Positions 28,831 to 39,787 of a DNA stretch of 64,000 bases are shown here, in pieces. This DNA is from Stereum hirsutum FP-91666 SS1. Taxonomy: Eukaryota > Basidiomycota > Agaricomycetes > Russulales > Stereaceae. The stretch covers positions 1,319,783 through 1,383,782 of the forward strand of contig NW_006763132.1 of the NCBI RefSeq assembly GCF_000264905.1, written 5' to 3'. Numbering within the stretch: position 1 is the stretch's first letter; each line of letters starts with the position of its first letter. Made by a program: the position numbers and the translations under genes. The notes under the pieces are model-generated. The model worked only from the letters and a program-made list of their open reading frames with translations, did no database searches and was not told the DNA's origin.

Positions 28831-30719
28831 TTGACAGTGCCTGTCGAGAGCGACCTTTACGACTTGTTAGGCGTGTCTACTATAGCCAGTGAAGGTGAAG
28901 AACATTCTTTACAAGCAATGTTGTCATTCTCAGTTTGTTGTATGATCTCAGGTGAGATCAAGAAAGCCTATCGAACAAAGGTCGTTATTTGCACTTTTCA
29001 TCCCCAGATTGGTTCTGACTTCAATCTTTACACAGGCGAAGGATCTCCACCCGGTATGCATCAGCGCTTTCCATCATACCTCATGCTGTATTCTGACGTC
29101 TGTAAGGTGTTGTAGGACAAGGTGAGTGCTTACCCGTCTCGAAAGTTTCCGGATCATCGACCGGGAGCCTTCATCTCAGAACCCAAACAACCCCGATGCC
29201 ATTGCAAAATTCCAGGAGATGGCTGCTGCGTATGTCCATGGCTCGTCTCAATCTCACATCCTCCTCAAATTATTTCCTTTTTCAGCTACGAGATACTCAA
29301 CGATCCCGACTCGAGAGAAGCATATGACCGCTACGGAATGGAAGGCATCGGTGGTGGCCATGGTGGTCCCGGTCCTGGCGGTATGGATCCGAACGACATC
29401 TTCGCCGAACTATTTGGAGGCGGAGCTGGAATGCGGTTCGATTTTGGCGGTATGGATGGAGGAATGCCGGGAGGGTATTCAAGAAGGTCTAAGGGCCAAG
29501 ATTCGGTAATTCCGTATGAGGTCACATTAGAGGATCTTTACAGCGGAAAGAGCGTGAAGATGATGATGGAAAAGGAGATCGTCTGCGGGGTCTGCAAAGG
29601 GTACGTCACCTCCTCATCTCTCTAGTATCTTGGCTAAAACCAGGTTGGATGCTGTTCACAAGGTCGGGGGCTAAAGGAAATGCCAAACCTAAAAAATGCG
29701 TCAAGTGCGAAGGGAAAGGATGGACCCACGTTCAAACTCCAGTAAGTGGTGTGTTTGAGTTGTGGGAACTATTTTTAACAATGTCCGACAGATATCCTCG
29801 ACACGATTAGGAACATCTCGAGCTGCTTGTCCAGATTGCGACGGGGAGGGCGAAAAACTACGAGAAAAGGACAGGTACGTATCTCGTATACCGAGTAGAG
29901 CTCGCATGTTGACGATCTCCAGGTGCAAAAAGTGCAAGGGCGACAAAGTCGTCAAGGACAAGAAACGGCAAGAAATTTTTGTAGAACGCGGGATGAGTGA
30001 TGGTCAACGTATCGTCCTTGCGGGTGCAGGTGATCAGCAGGTAGGTGCTCATGCAAGCGCATGCCACACCGTGCCATGATAACTGACATGTCTCGAATTA
30101 GCCTGGTCTTCCTGCCGGAGACGTCATATTCGTTCTTAAATCTCTTCCTCACGAGTCCTTTGAACGTTCCGGCAGCGATCTGCTCACCACCGTGAAGATC
30201 ACGCTCTCTGAGGCCCTCCTAGGTTTCAATCGCATATTACTCAACCATCTAGATGGTCGTGGGATTCAGGTGGCGAGCCCATCAGGGAAGGCGATCAAGC
30301 CAGGACAGGCCATTGTACTTCGTGGGGAGGGTATGCCTATCCACAAGAGACCAGATGAGCGAGGTAACCTCTACGTCATGTTGGACGTCGAAATGCCTGA
30401 TGAGCAATGGCTCCAGGGCATTGACCGTAAAGTACGTGCTCTTTTGAACTCTTCACCGTGCTTGTCTGACCGTCCGTATGATCAGTTACTCGAGTCTTTG
30501 CTTCCACCGAAGAAGGTCGACGTCGACCCGAAGCCGGAAATCGTTGATGAGGCCGCATACGAGGAGACTGACGTGGTCGAAGTGCGTTCTCGGTCTTTCC
30601 CTGCCGGGTCGGACTTCTTTGACCAGGGTTTTGCATCGCAGTTCGGTGAGGACGAGGGTGCTTGGGAAGATGACGACGATGACGATGAAGGCGTTGAGCC
30701 TGAATGTCGACCGCAGTGA
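28831..30719 (+). CDS. Class I J-protein (DnaJ/Ydj1 type)
   Basis: Hsp70 co-chaperone. The J-domain reads VESDLYDLLGVS, GEIKKAYRTK, AKDLHP, DK, NPNNPDAIAKFQEMAAAY and EILNDPDSREAYDRYG across small exons (29 nt at 28,952-28,980; 18 nt at 29,036-29,053; 6 nt at 29,116-29,121). A Gly/Phe-rich linker follows (FGGGAGMRFDFGGMDGG), then four CxxC zinc-binding repeats (CGVCKGSG, CVKCEGKG, CPDCDGEG, CKKCKGDK) and the C-terminal substrate domains (LHESFERSGSDLL-like, GEGMPIHKRPDERGNLYV). It ends GVEPECRPQ, so a Cys sits four residues from the end where Ydj1-type proteins have a farnesylated CaaX box; RP in the middle is atypical. The frame begins with TTG at 28,831. A true ATG was not found and probably lies in an upstream exon. 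Confidence 0.88.
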
Positions 30720-32156
30720 TCCTCCGGTGGCACCTGTACTTTGCGCGTCCACAGGCGACCTAGCCGAGTCGATATCTGCCACGACTCGGTGGCTTTCGGA
30801 AGCGTCATGGTCAGGATAGTCTCACTATTGCATTCATGGGACCCTGTCTGCCGTATATCTGTTGTAAATTATGCGCACCGCTTCTTTGACTTACTGTCCA
30901 CTCGCTTTGGTTGATATCTAGATCTAGCACCCACTATAATATGCGTCGACGCCTTTACGTCCTATTTAGGGCCACCTTGCTTATCGCCGGTCCAACCTAC
31001 CTGCTTCATACATGAAATTCATTCAAGAAGTCGATCAACCGTCCTGGCCTCCGCGAAGTCGTGTTCTATGTATTTGTGCGAGATCAACTCTAGATCTCAT
31101 GCACCCGCGGTGAGGTAGAATAATCGGTCGCCGCGCTCCGTACTCGAGGGTAGGCGTCTCACAACTTATTACACATTAACAACCACCTGTGTTATTCTGC
31201 TAAGAAACGCTACAGCAGGGTTTCAATAGTCCCGAAAGAGCATTATAGTCGAAAAGCTTATAATGCATAAATTGGAAAAATCGTAACATATTCCTCTCCC
31301 TCTACCATCTCCAGCTGACAAGTGGCGCTCAGGCAATCAGATGGCCTAGCAGACCCCCTGAGATGCATCTATGAGGGGTTGGGGGCTTTCTAATTATCTG
31401 ACTATTTTCTTTGATTTATCCATTATGAGTATTTCGCCTACCGGTTTGCTCTCGAAGTATCTGCAAGCACTCAATGACAGGCTTGTCAGCACGTACGTTT
31501 GGATAAACTACATCATTTACACTGACTGGCCCAGCATTGTCACAAATGGCATGCGCGGCTGCTAGTGATCGCAACAATGATGGTCATGGAAGCTCGTGAG
31601 AGGCATCAGTCTCCCTGCAAACACTTTGCTTGCATTGCGCTTGATATGGTGGGGTATCAGCGGCCTGGAAAAGGGTCGAGTAAGGGTTTTTTTTGGTCTG
31701 TCTGCTAAATTTGCCTCGAGTAGCGGAGAGGACCTTCTTGGTGGCCATCTCATTTCTGTGGCTCACGACGCACGTCGATGCGATGAACATAGAGATACAT
31801 AAAGCCGAGGACTACTGTGTCCCGTGGTTGTGACGACCGCATCATGATACGTGGGTACGGAATTGATGAGATTGATTCCGACTATATCATGCAGACTGTA
31901 GCACACTCTGCGAGGTGGTGTTCTGCGGGCCTCCTTTCCGCGTCCCGTCCCTTTACGCCCAACATCGACAGCGTTGACGATTTTGGCCAGGCGCGGGGCA
32001 GCCTTTCGTTCTTTCAGTTCATTCGTCATTCTTTGTGCATCTGTTTTCGTTCTCTTATTTCTTTCCCCTCTTCACCTGTCTGGCACAGACTTGTCCCTGC
32101 AGGACGACATCCAAAGCACGACCTACTAACGACGTACACTACTTTGTTTGTCGTCT
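30720..32156. other. Intergenic region, no supported gene
   Basis: About 1.4 kb with only short frames. A spliced 5' exon of the following membrane protein could lie here (for example around 31,430 or 31,888), but I cannot prove either. Confidence 0.4.
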
Positions 32157-35052
32157 ATGTTGACCAGATTCTCAAGAGACCAAAAGTCAGGCGCCATAGT
32201 ACGTGATATCCTATTTGGTCAGGAGAGCAATTATAGTGACCTTTCACGACAACTTCAACAGGCGGTTGTCCTCTTCGGCCTCTTGTCCGTTATGGCGAAC
32301 TCTGTGGTTCTGGCTAGAACAATTTGGATCTTCGCGAGCCAAACTAGCAAGCTTTCACGAGAAGGATTCTTCTTCAGAACCCATCTTGGAGTATATACTT
32401 TTTGCTTGCTCTTGAGCAGTCTCTGTACTGGTCTCAGCGGTGTGCTCAGCGTCGGTTTTGTTATGATGGACGGGATTGCGGATGGTAACTAGTTAACAGT
32501 GTTTTTCGTTGCTCACCCGCTGACACCGTTCTGATCTGTAGGTTCATTATGCAATGCACAAGGTGAATTCAGTCGCGCTGTCACCAGTCTAGCGCCTTTC
32601 TGATCCCTCTATCAGCCGTCATACATCAGATTGGAAACTTCAGTACCTCATACTTCATTTTGACGATGGGCATACACACTTTCAATTCCCTCGTGCTCAA
32701 GTTCCACCAGCCTCTATGGATGATAGTGCTAGTTGTTCTCTGCGGATGGCTGTTTTCGATTCTTATAGGCTCGTCGTACATCTCATGATTGTAGACGGAA
32801 GTTGACTTACAAATGCTGTATCCTACTTTTCAGGCGTCATTCCCGCTTTCATATCCACACCAGCAGACGGGCCTATTTACGGCAACATAGGTTTTGAATG
32901 CGGCATTACTGTGCAATACCCGGTTGCGCACTTTCTTCTGCAATCTCTCCCTGTGAGTCAATCTTTGACCTCGCCAGATATCGAACTCTCATCTCTTCTT
33001 CCAGCCGTTCTTGTCTGCCTTCGTGTCCGCTGTTGCCTACTCTGCGGTGTTTCTTGTTTTGCGTGGTACTCTAGTCATGAACGGTGGGATGAGATTACAG
33101 TTGAACGCTGAACAGCGTTGGCTCGGGATGTCAGGCCCCTTGGAAGATTACAGGCATTTCGTTAACGCGCTGTCCCGTCGTCTACTGTGGTATGTACACT
33201 TCACTGAATTACACAAGATCACACACTTATACATGAGACTACAGGTTTCCTTTCGGTAAGCCCATCCGTCTTCATCCCGATCGGCTCAAACTGACCACCA
33301 TTTAGTGTTCACTTTACTCTGGGTGCCCTCATCCATCATACAGCTCATCTTCATCTCAGGATTCCCCGTTTCTGTCAGCTCTATGTCGTTCGCCATGGTC
33401 GCAGAATTGTTATTCGGTAAGCAATATTTCATTTCCCTTGGAGTACCTCAACACCAACGTAGTCTTCATCAGGTCTTGGTAGTGTCCTTGCGCTTTACAC
33501 CGTCCTCCAGGTCTTCGGCCCGGTTATCGGTACATTATCGTCGCCATCGAAAGGGTCGGATACGGAAAGCTTTGGAAACGTCGAAGTCAAGCTTTCTCCA
33601 GTCGAAGAGTTACAGTCGACAAGCGTTCCCCCACGAGAGTCGCGCTCTTTTCCACCTCCTAAACGCAGTTTCGACAATTTGGGCAGTCTTCCATCAAAGT
33701 ATACTCGAAGTACTTCATCTCTCTCGGGTTCAAACACCGCTGTCGGGTCACAAGGTTCCTTGCATTCGAGAGAATCGTCGATCGCAGATTCCAACACTCA
33801 TCTCATTGCGCCTGCCTCCAAACTTGGCCACATGTATACAGGAATCATGTCGAATCCTATGACAACTCCGCTGCTGCAACGTCCAATCACGCCAATACCC
33901 ATTGCCGGAATTGATACAACCCGTCGCTCTACGTCTTCGTTGGTGCCAGATCATGTACCACAACGGGAACTCAATTCACAATTTCGATCAAGGCCTCTAC
34001 ATCCCAAAACAATGACTGGTTTACCTTCGACCCCACGTCGAATGGCATCACCCCTACCAAGGACTGCGGTCAAAGGCACCCCTGAAAGCTCGGGAGTGCC
34101 TGCCTCTATCTCACCAAGGCTCTCCTCGTCCTCGGAATCGGGTGGCTCGCTGCTGAATCTATATCTCTCGAGGACTCCGGTCGATGAATCTGCCCCTGTA
34201 CTTCCCGGGAAGTCTCGTCGGGCCACGATGATCAAGCGGGTGAAATTTTCCTTGCCCTTAAGTCACAGAGATCCAGTCACTCCCGGCCAACCGACGTTCA
34301 AGACTTCGGCCTCTGTCGCGGCAACGAAGGGGCCTCCTTCGCAGCCTCTATCAGATCGACCCAAGGTTGAAGAGGTCAGACAACGCCGCGCTGAAAAGGA
34401 AGACGAAATTGTGGACGTCGCACCTTTGGACATTGATGCCCCTTATGATTCGTCGACAACACCATCTCCCCAGAGCCCACCGCACTCTCCATTGTCCCCT
34501 CACTACGGTCCCATCTCTCCTCATCCATCCTCAGCGGCGGAATCATCCTCGTCAACTCAGGTCGACATCATGTCTTCTTTGACCTTCGCGTCCTTGGTTG
34601 CAACAGCCGCGACGAGCACTCGCGGGCAGCCCGTGACGGCGCCTATGGACGTCGCAGGTTCATCTTCCAAGATTTCCCAAACATCCCGAAACGCGGATGG
34701 AGGTCGTGGCGACCCTATTCCAGCGGGGCTACAGCCGCGCCTGCCCACCGTTCGCATGCGGCGCGAGAAGTCATACACATTTCGGTCAGGCCAACGGAAA
34801 ATGAGCGAAAATTCCGTAGACCCTGCAATGCCCCCTGTGATATCGTCGGGGATGAGCCCCAATATTGATGAAGGGAGCTCCAGTGGTATAATGAACCACG
34901 AGATTGTGGTGTCCGATGTGCACGCCACGGTCCGAAAGGTAGTTTCGACAACGCCCCATTTGGAGACTGCGACACGGACAGGCTTGGTGGCGATGACATT
35001 GGGCGCATCAGCAAGGTCTGAAGGGAAATCGACGCTGTACGGATATTTATAG
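32157..35052 (+). CDS. Seven-helix membrane protein, GPCR-like, with long Ser-rich tail
   Basis: Multi-exon membrane protein with seven predicted hydrophobic segments: AVVLFGLLSVMANSVVLA (32,262), FCLLLSSLCTGLSGVLSVGF, ILTMGIHTFNSLVLKF, WMIVLVVLCGWLFSILIGSS, FLSAFVSAVAYSAVFLVL (about 33,005), VFTLLWVPSSIIQLIFISGF (33,305) and SMSFAMVAELLF/SVLALYTVLQVFGPVIG. The loop GPIYGNIGFECG precedes helix 5. The arrangement resembles a large basidiomycete receptor family related in layout to cAMP/glucose-receptor GPCRs; this is inferred from topology and remembered wording. The last exon encodes a ~500-residue cytoplasmic tail rich in Ser/Pro/Thr with many SP sites, a possible phosphorylation target. The start at 32,157 is uncertain. 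It lies next to Ras1, which may be coincidence. Confidence 0.6.
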
Positions 35053-35441
35053 GTTGCTGTGAGTTACTACTAAGTGCGTGAGTGTATGACGGTGCGATTT
35101 CTGGGACCGACTATTCACAATTGTTGTACTACACTTACACTACTTGTTCGTTCGGCAGCCTCAAGCACGAGCTTTCAGACGGCCTACTTACTTATATTAC
35201 CTACGATCCTGAATATTTATTGATGTTCAATATCATTGATAGTGGACCTTACATGTGTGAACTGAGCGACTTTCCTTAATCGCTGTCAGTAGGACCGTGA
35301 GCTTGATGACGAAGGCACCGGCCGTTGCCGGGATGGGAAAGGTCTCATCGCCAACCAAGCCTTCGTCTTTGCCCGGCCCACGTTCTTCCTCCCTCCTTTC
35401 GCCCCTCTATCCCTTGCAACCTCCAGTCGCCCGTCTTCACT
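35053..35441. other. Ras1 upstream region
   Basis: About 390 bp between the membrane-protein stop and the Ras1 start on the same strand. No gene is supported. The pyrimidine-rich stretch before 35,440 is usual for basidiomycete promoters. Confidence 0.5.
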
Positions 35442-36532
35442 ATGTCCAGGGTGCGTACTAGCTCATCTCGCAGTCCTCTCAACATGTGCTCACTTTGCCC
35501 GTTTATCAGGCCCAGTTCCTCCGAGAGTACAAGCTCGTAGTCGTTGGCGGCGGTGGTCTGTTCTGCCTTTTGTCGAGTGCCCACTTTGTGCAAGCTGATG
35601 GGTCAAACTTTCAGGTGTCGGAAAGTCAGCTCTGACTATTCAATTCATTCAGAGCCACTTCGTGGATGAGTACGACCCAACTATCGAGGGTGCGCCTTTC
35701 TCCTCCTGACGATGCCTCTCTCCTGTCGCCTCATTCCCTCTTCTGCAGACTCGTACAGGAAGCAATGTGTGATCGACGACGAAGTCGCTCTTTTGGACGT
35801 CTTGGACACCGCCGGTCAGGAGGAGTATGGGTGAGTGTTCATGTTCATCATGATCTCGTTTTGTTATTAGCCGCCGGGTTTCCGCTGTTATACTTCACAC
35901 CCTTTGGAATCACGCTTCTCTTTCACGACTGCATGTCACACTGGGTGCCTTCGTCAGATAACTTACCCATCTGAATGACAGGGCTATGCGAGAACAATAC
36001 ATGCGCACTGGCGAAGGATTCTTACTCGTCTACTCCATCACTTCTCGCAACTCGTTCGAGGAGATCAGCACATTCCACCAGCAAATTCTTCGTGTCAAGG
36101 ACAAGGACTCCTTCCCAGTCATTGTTGTAGCTAACAAATGTGATCTTGAATACGAGCGCCAAGTTGGCATGAATGGCGAGTCTTCATCTTCGATTCATCA
36201 AATTTCCTCGACTAAACCACTGTTCAGAGGGGCGCGATCTCGCCAAACATTTCAATTGCAGATTCATTGAAACCTCCGCTAAACAGCGCATCAATGTCGA
36301 TGAGGCGTTCTCCAACCTCGTCCGTGAGATCCGGAGATATAACAAGGTAAGCGTAAGTTGCGAATTTGAGTTCAGTGTCACTCACATGGGTACAATTTCC
36401 CCCTTTGTTCAGGAGCAACAAACCGGTCGTCCTGTGCAGCCCAACGGACCTGGTGCCCCTGGCGTGTACAACCATCCCGATGGCATGGATCAGGGGACAT
36501 CTGGCTGCTGTTCTGGCTGTATCGTGGCGTGA
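35442..36532 (+). CDS. RAS1: Ras-family small GTPase (Ras1)
   Basis: Membrane-bound GTP switch upstream of cAMP and MAP-kinase signalling in fungi. The first coding exon is only 9 nt (MSR, 35,442-35,450), spliced to [15 protein letters not shown]. The P-loop [11 protein letters not shown] spans an intron. Switch I is [10 protein letters not shown]. Switch II is [20 protein letters not shown], with the catalytic Gln present. [12 protein letters not shown] and ETSAK are the guanine-specificity motifs. The hypervariable tail is Gln/Pro/Gly-rich and ends GCCSGCIVA, giving a CaaX box (CIVA) with a nearby Cys pair for palmitoylation. About seven exons. No activating substitution is visible at the positions equivalent to Gly12, Gly13 or Gln61. 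It converges with the complex I assembly gene. Confidence 0.95.
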
Positions 36533-37048
36533 ACCTTTCCTCGTGCGCTCAGCGCACCATACTTGCTCTACTACTCCTTCTCGGTCCCGCAGTTACCCAT
36601 ATCTTTTTGTTTTGACCGTAATTATCATTCTCGTTGTTATATATTTCTGGATATTTCTTCAGTGTTCACTCGCTTCACCGGCTTCATTCAACGATAAACT
36701 CGTTTTCGATACCTCCTTGTGTCTGCCCCTGTTACACGCGTCATCTTGCCTCCCCAATGGATTTTTAGCATTTCAGTCTCTTCATGATTAAACTGGCAGC
36801 TAATAAGATTCATCGCTGAGAGCATGAAAGGATGTAGTCGGCTTGCCGATTCCAGTCGAAGTACATGATGGCTCGTAGTTCAAACACCATCTCCACTGCG
36901 AGATGGGCATATTCTCTGTCGAAAGGAGACAACACCGTCTTCGTATATGCTGCTGCATCACAGAGGTCCGCGCTCCCACCGTGTCCCGTTACTAGAATCA
37001 GCATCTGAAGAGACGAAGTCACAAAATGTGGGAGGAGACATGAAAGGA
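36533..37048. other. Convergent 3' region, RAS1 / CIA30, with one open frame
   Basis: The minus-strand frame 37,022-36,810 (about 70 codons, contains SPFDREYAHLAVEMVF) is open and could be a last exon of the CIA30 gene if an intron removes about 37,068-37,010. No family match supports it, so it is left outside the gene. Confidence 0.35.
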
Positions 37049-37995
37049 CTAAAACTGACTAGGTGCCACAGTCACATCTTCTTCGTTGACCGCCCAGATC
37101 TCATCAATACCCAGTTCGTATGAGCCTTCAATGCCAGAGTTGCCTCCGAGTAACGAGACCCCTACAGTGCGGATTCGGCCTCTGTTCATGACAAGTTGAG
37201 AGGGTGCTATCTCCCCTGCGTTTGTGAGCACGAAGGCATCAAATGGTATCTGGCCGGAAGATGTGTTTAAAGCAGCGAGGAAAGGTAGTCGACAAATATG
37301 AAACGCACAAAAACTTCCTCCCAACCTCCGTCTGTGCGGCTGAAATGCAGCCTGTGTTGCCAGATATCTGCGGCGGAAGGTATGGTATCTGTTTGGACGT
37401 TGACAAAATAGGAGTTGCGCGTCCGAGGGTGACCTCCAGCACGAAGGCGCAGGGCAAGGAATTGATGAAGGGAGACATCGTTGGTTATCTCTCCGAAGAG
37501 TGATGGCCGATGCTGCATCGAGAAGAGAAACGTCCACGCAGTGTAAAGAGATGTACTAGATTCGCTGTCATTGCTGAGAGTCAAGGGCGGCGTACCTTAT
37601 TGCGGAAGCCTGCATAACCTCCACGGACTCTGCTCTCTAGCCCCGGGCGCACACCAAGCCGCATGTCTCCCCAGAATCTTGCGGTTGCTTTTTTGTTGAT
37701 GAGTCCATTTCGAGAGGGATCTTCGTCGAGGTCCAAATGTGCGGTAGAAGTGCCACCAACGTCTGCATCGCAGCCAGTTGCATATTGCGATAGGTCTTCC
37801 AAAGAGTTCATAGTAAAGAGAGTAATTGGTTTACGGTCAGGAGGATCGGCACCCTTCATATGAACGACTGGTCAACATCTGTGAGCGACTCATGCGTTAG
37901 TGACAATAGACGCACAACGCACTTTTGGAAGCCTCCTCAAGGAGTACCCGAGTAGACCGATTAACGTACGTAGACAGGCGAGATCGGTACGACAT
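37049..37995 (-). CDS. CIA30: Complex I assembly factor CIA30/NDUFAF1
   Basis: Mitochondrial chaperone for an intermediate of respiratory complex I. The first exon (37,995-37,922) encodes MSYRSRLSTYVNRSTRVLLE, rich in Arg/Ser and lacking acidic residues until its end, like a matrix presequence. It splices to KIVHMKGADPPDRKPITLF. The CIA30 domain shows MNSLEDLSQYATGCDADVGG, GGTSTAHLDLDE, GGYAGFRNK, HQFLALRLRAGGHPRTRNSY, FVNVQTDT, DIWQHRLHF, GGWEEVF, then DAFVLTNAGE and RIRTVGVSLLGGNSGIEG, with YELGIDEIWAVNEED near the end. The stop is at 37,049; an alternative 3' exon is possible. Its presence implies that the organism has complex I. A foldback element starts 105 bp upstream of the ATG. Confidence 0.9.
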
Positions 37996-38099
37996 TGCAG
38001 TGACCCAGTGAACAGCCTTTGTAGGGCGGAGCAAGAGGCGTGCGGGATGGGGCAGAGTTACAGGTTACAAGAGTAGTCGCGTCGACGTGATTGGCCATA

Positions 38100-39267
38100 C
38101 ACGGCGGCGGAGGCTACTTTCCGGACAGCCCAAACAGGAAACGGAACGGAATACTACAAATAATGGCATAGGGTTGGGTTTCGAGATGCATGTATATAAT
38201 GTTGAGCGTGCCCTGAATGTCAACCGATTCTTTGTGTTCGGGTTTGTGACCGGTATTGAGTGAAGGGGCTCAGATTAATGAAATATAGAGTCGGGTGAAG
38301 CACAAAAACTGCCGTTGCGGAACGGGATGCTGTCCTCATTCCGGAACTTTGCGTTCCGATGCCGATATAGGACTCATGAAGGAATTTATCTGGCGGGGCC
38401 GGGACTGAAACCGGTACTTTGTGTTCAGCCGGAGCAATATATTTTATCGAGTCAGTGCTAAAGATAAGGCATGGCGGGCACAAAATATTATGCATTGTAA
38501 TGAAAGAGGGAGAAAGGGAACCTTTTATTCGGGGGATACTGAATCCATTTCTGTTTGATCATTACCCGCATCTGGTTTTGGATACACAAAGCAAAAGTTA
38601 CAGCCTCAACGGAATCCTTTGTGTAGCGGCTGCTGTATATAAAGATCAGTGTACACTAAACTGAATGCCCGCTCATCGCCAGAGCCAACAATGAGCGGGC
38701 GATTAGTTTAGTGGATCCTGATCTTTATGTACAGCGGATCCTGTTTTAATCTTTTTGTCTGCTCTATTCTTTTTGCTTCGCGTGCACTCAATCAAATGCG
38801 GTAATGAAACAATTGGTATTGAGTTCCGCATACACCAGACAAAAGGTCTACTTTCTTCTGAACATCTTGCTGAACAAAAAGTATTTCATTGGCTTGATTT
38901 CATCTTTGGCATCGACTCGACGAAAATTACCGCGCCTGCTGGTCATAAAGTGCCGTATTGAATTCCGGCCTTGCCAAACAAACCCTTCTGTGGATCCTAT
39001 ACCGGCTTCGGAACGCAAAGTTCCGGAATGACTATAGTATCCTGTTCGGCATAAGCTGCTTTTATTCTCTACCAGGCACTATGTTTTATTAATCTGAGCT
39101 CCTTCACCCAATACCGGTCACAAACCCGAACACAAAGAATCGGTTGACATTCAGGGCACGCTCAATATTATATACATGCATCTCGAAACCCAACCCTATG
39201 CCATTATTTTTAGTATTCCGTTCCGTTTCCTGTTTGGGGTGTCCGGAGAGTAGCCTCCGCCGCAGTG
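38100..39267. mobile_element. Full-length foldback (palindromic) element, 1.17 kb
   Basis: The two halves are reverse complements along the whole length. The outer ~170 bp are about 93% alike (CACGGCGGCGGAGG on the left, CACTGCGGCGGAGG on the right, read inward). A middle block (CCGGAACTTTGCGTTCCGA) at about 38,341 pairs with 38,994-39,030. The centre is a hairpin with the 10-bp stem GCCCGCTCAT (38,667-38,676 with 38,691-38,700) and a 14-nt loop. The arithmetic centre of the ends and of the hairpin coincide at 38,683.5. ATA flanks both sides (38,097-38,099; 39,268-39,270), a possible 3-bp target duplication. CACTG-like ends with a 3-bp duplication suggest a CACTA-type origin; that is inference. 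It carries no coding frame. Confidence 0.85.
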
Positions 39268-39291
39268 ATACATTTGAAGGTCCCGCGCTGA

Positions 39292-39787
39292 GTAAGATAG
39301 AGTAAGTTCAGTTTCGGGGTCATCACGTGCCGCGTGGCCTTTGTGTGGCGAGAGGGCCTTTGTGGACACTTGTGATGAGTTTGAAGAACTTTCAGGGCAC
39401 AATGTAGGGAATATGAAACCACAGAATTGTTTTGAATTCAATGAAGTATACATGAACAAAAATTGGGACATGTAGAACACGAACTGAAGGAGGAGATAAT
39501 ATAATAAAGTATTTTTGTGCAATTGTTTTCGGTGTGGCGTAGGCCCCTGAACAAGCGCTAAACTAGGGTCTAAATAAAATTGAAAGAAAACAAATGGAAA
39601 ACTATCTCCTCCTTCAATTTCACACGTATAAAACAGATAGCAGGGGTATGATAATTGGCATTTCGAACAGATCTGTGGTTTCAAATTTTTATATTTTGGT
39701 CTTGTTCAATCACTGAGCTCGTCACAAGCGTCGACGAAGGCCACGTGGCACGTGATGACCCCAAAACTGAACTTACCCTATCTTAAG
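39292..39787. mobile_element. Second foldback element, about 0.5 kb
   Basis: Left arm 39,292-39,381 and right arm 39,709-39,787 are inverted copies (AGTAAGTTCAGTTT, GGGGTCATCACGTGCC). Inner blocks also pair: GAAACCACAGA near 39,415 with 39,670-39,681, and TGAAGGAGGAGATA near 39,485 with 39,602-39,615. The whole unit is therefore palindromic. It lies 24 bp right of the first foldback and is unrelated in sequence. Confidence 0.75.

Noticed and set aside
36810..37022. Minus-strand 70-codon frame after the CIA30 stop
   Set aside because: It could be an alternative last exon, but no conserved sequence supports it, and the main frame already ends properly.
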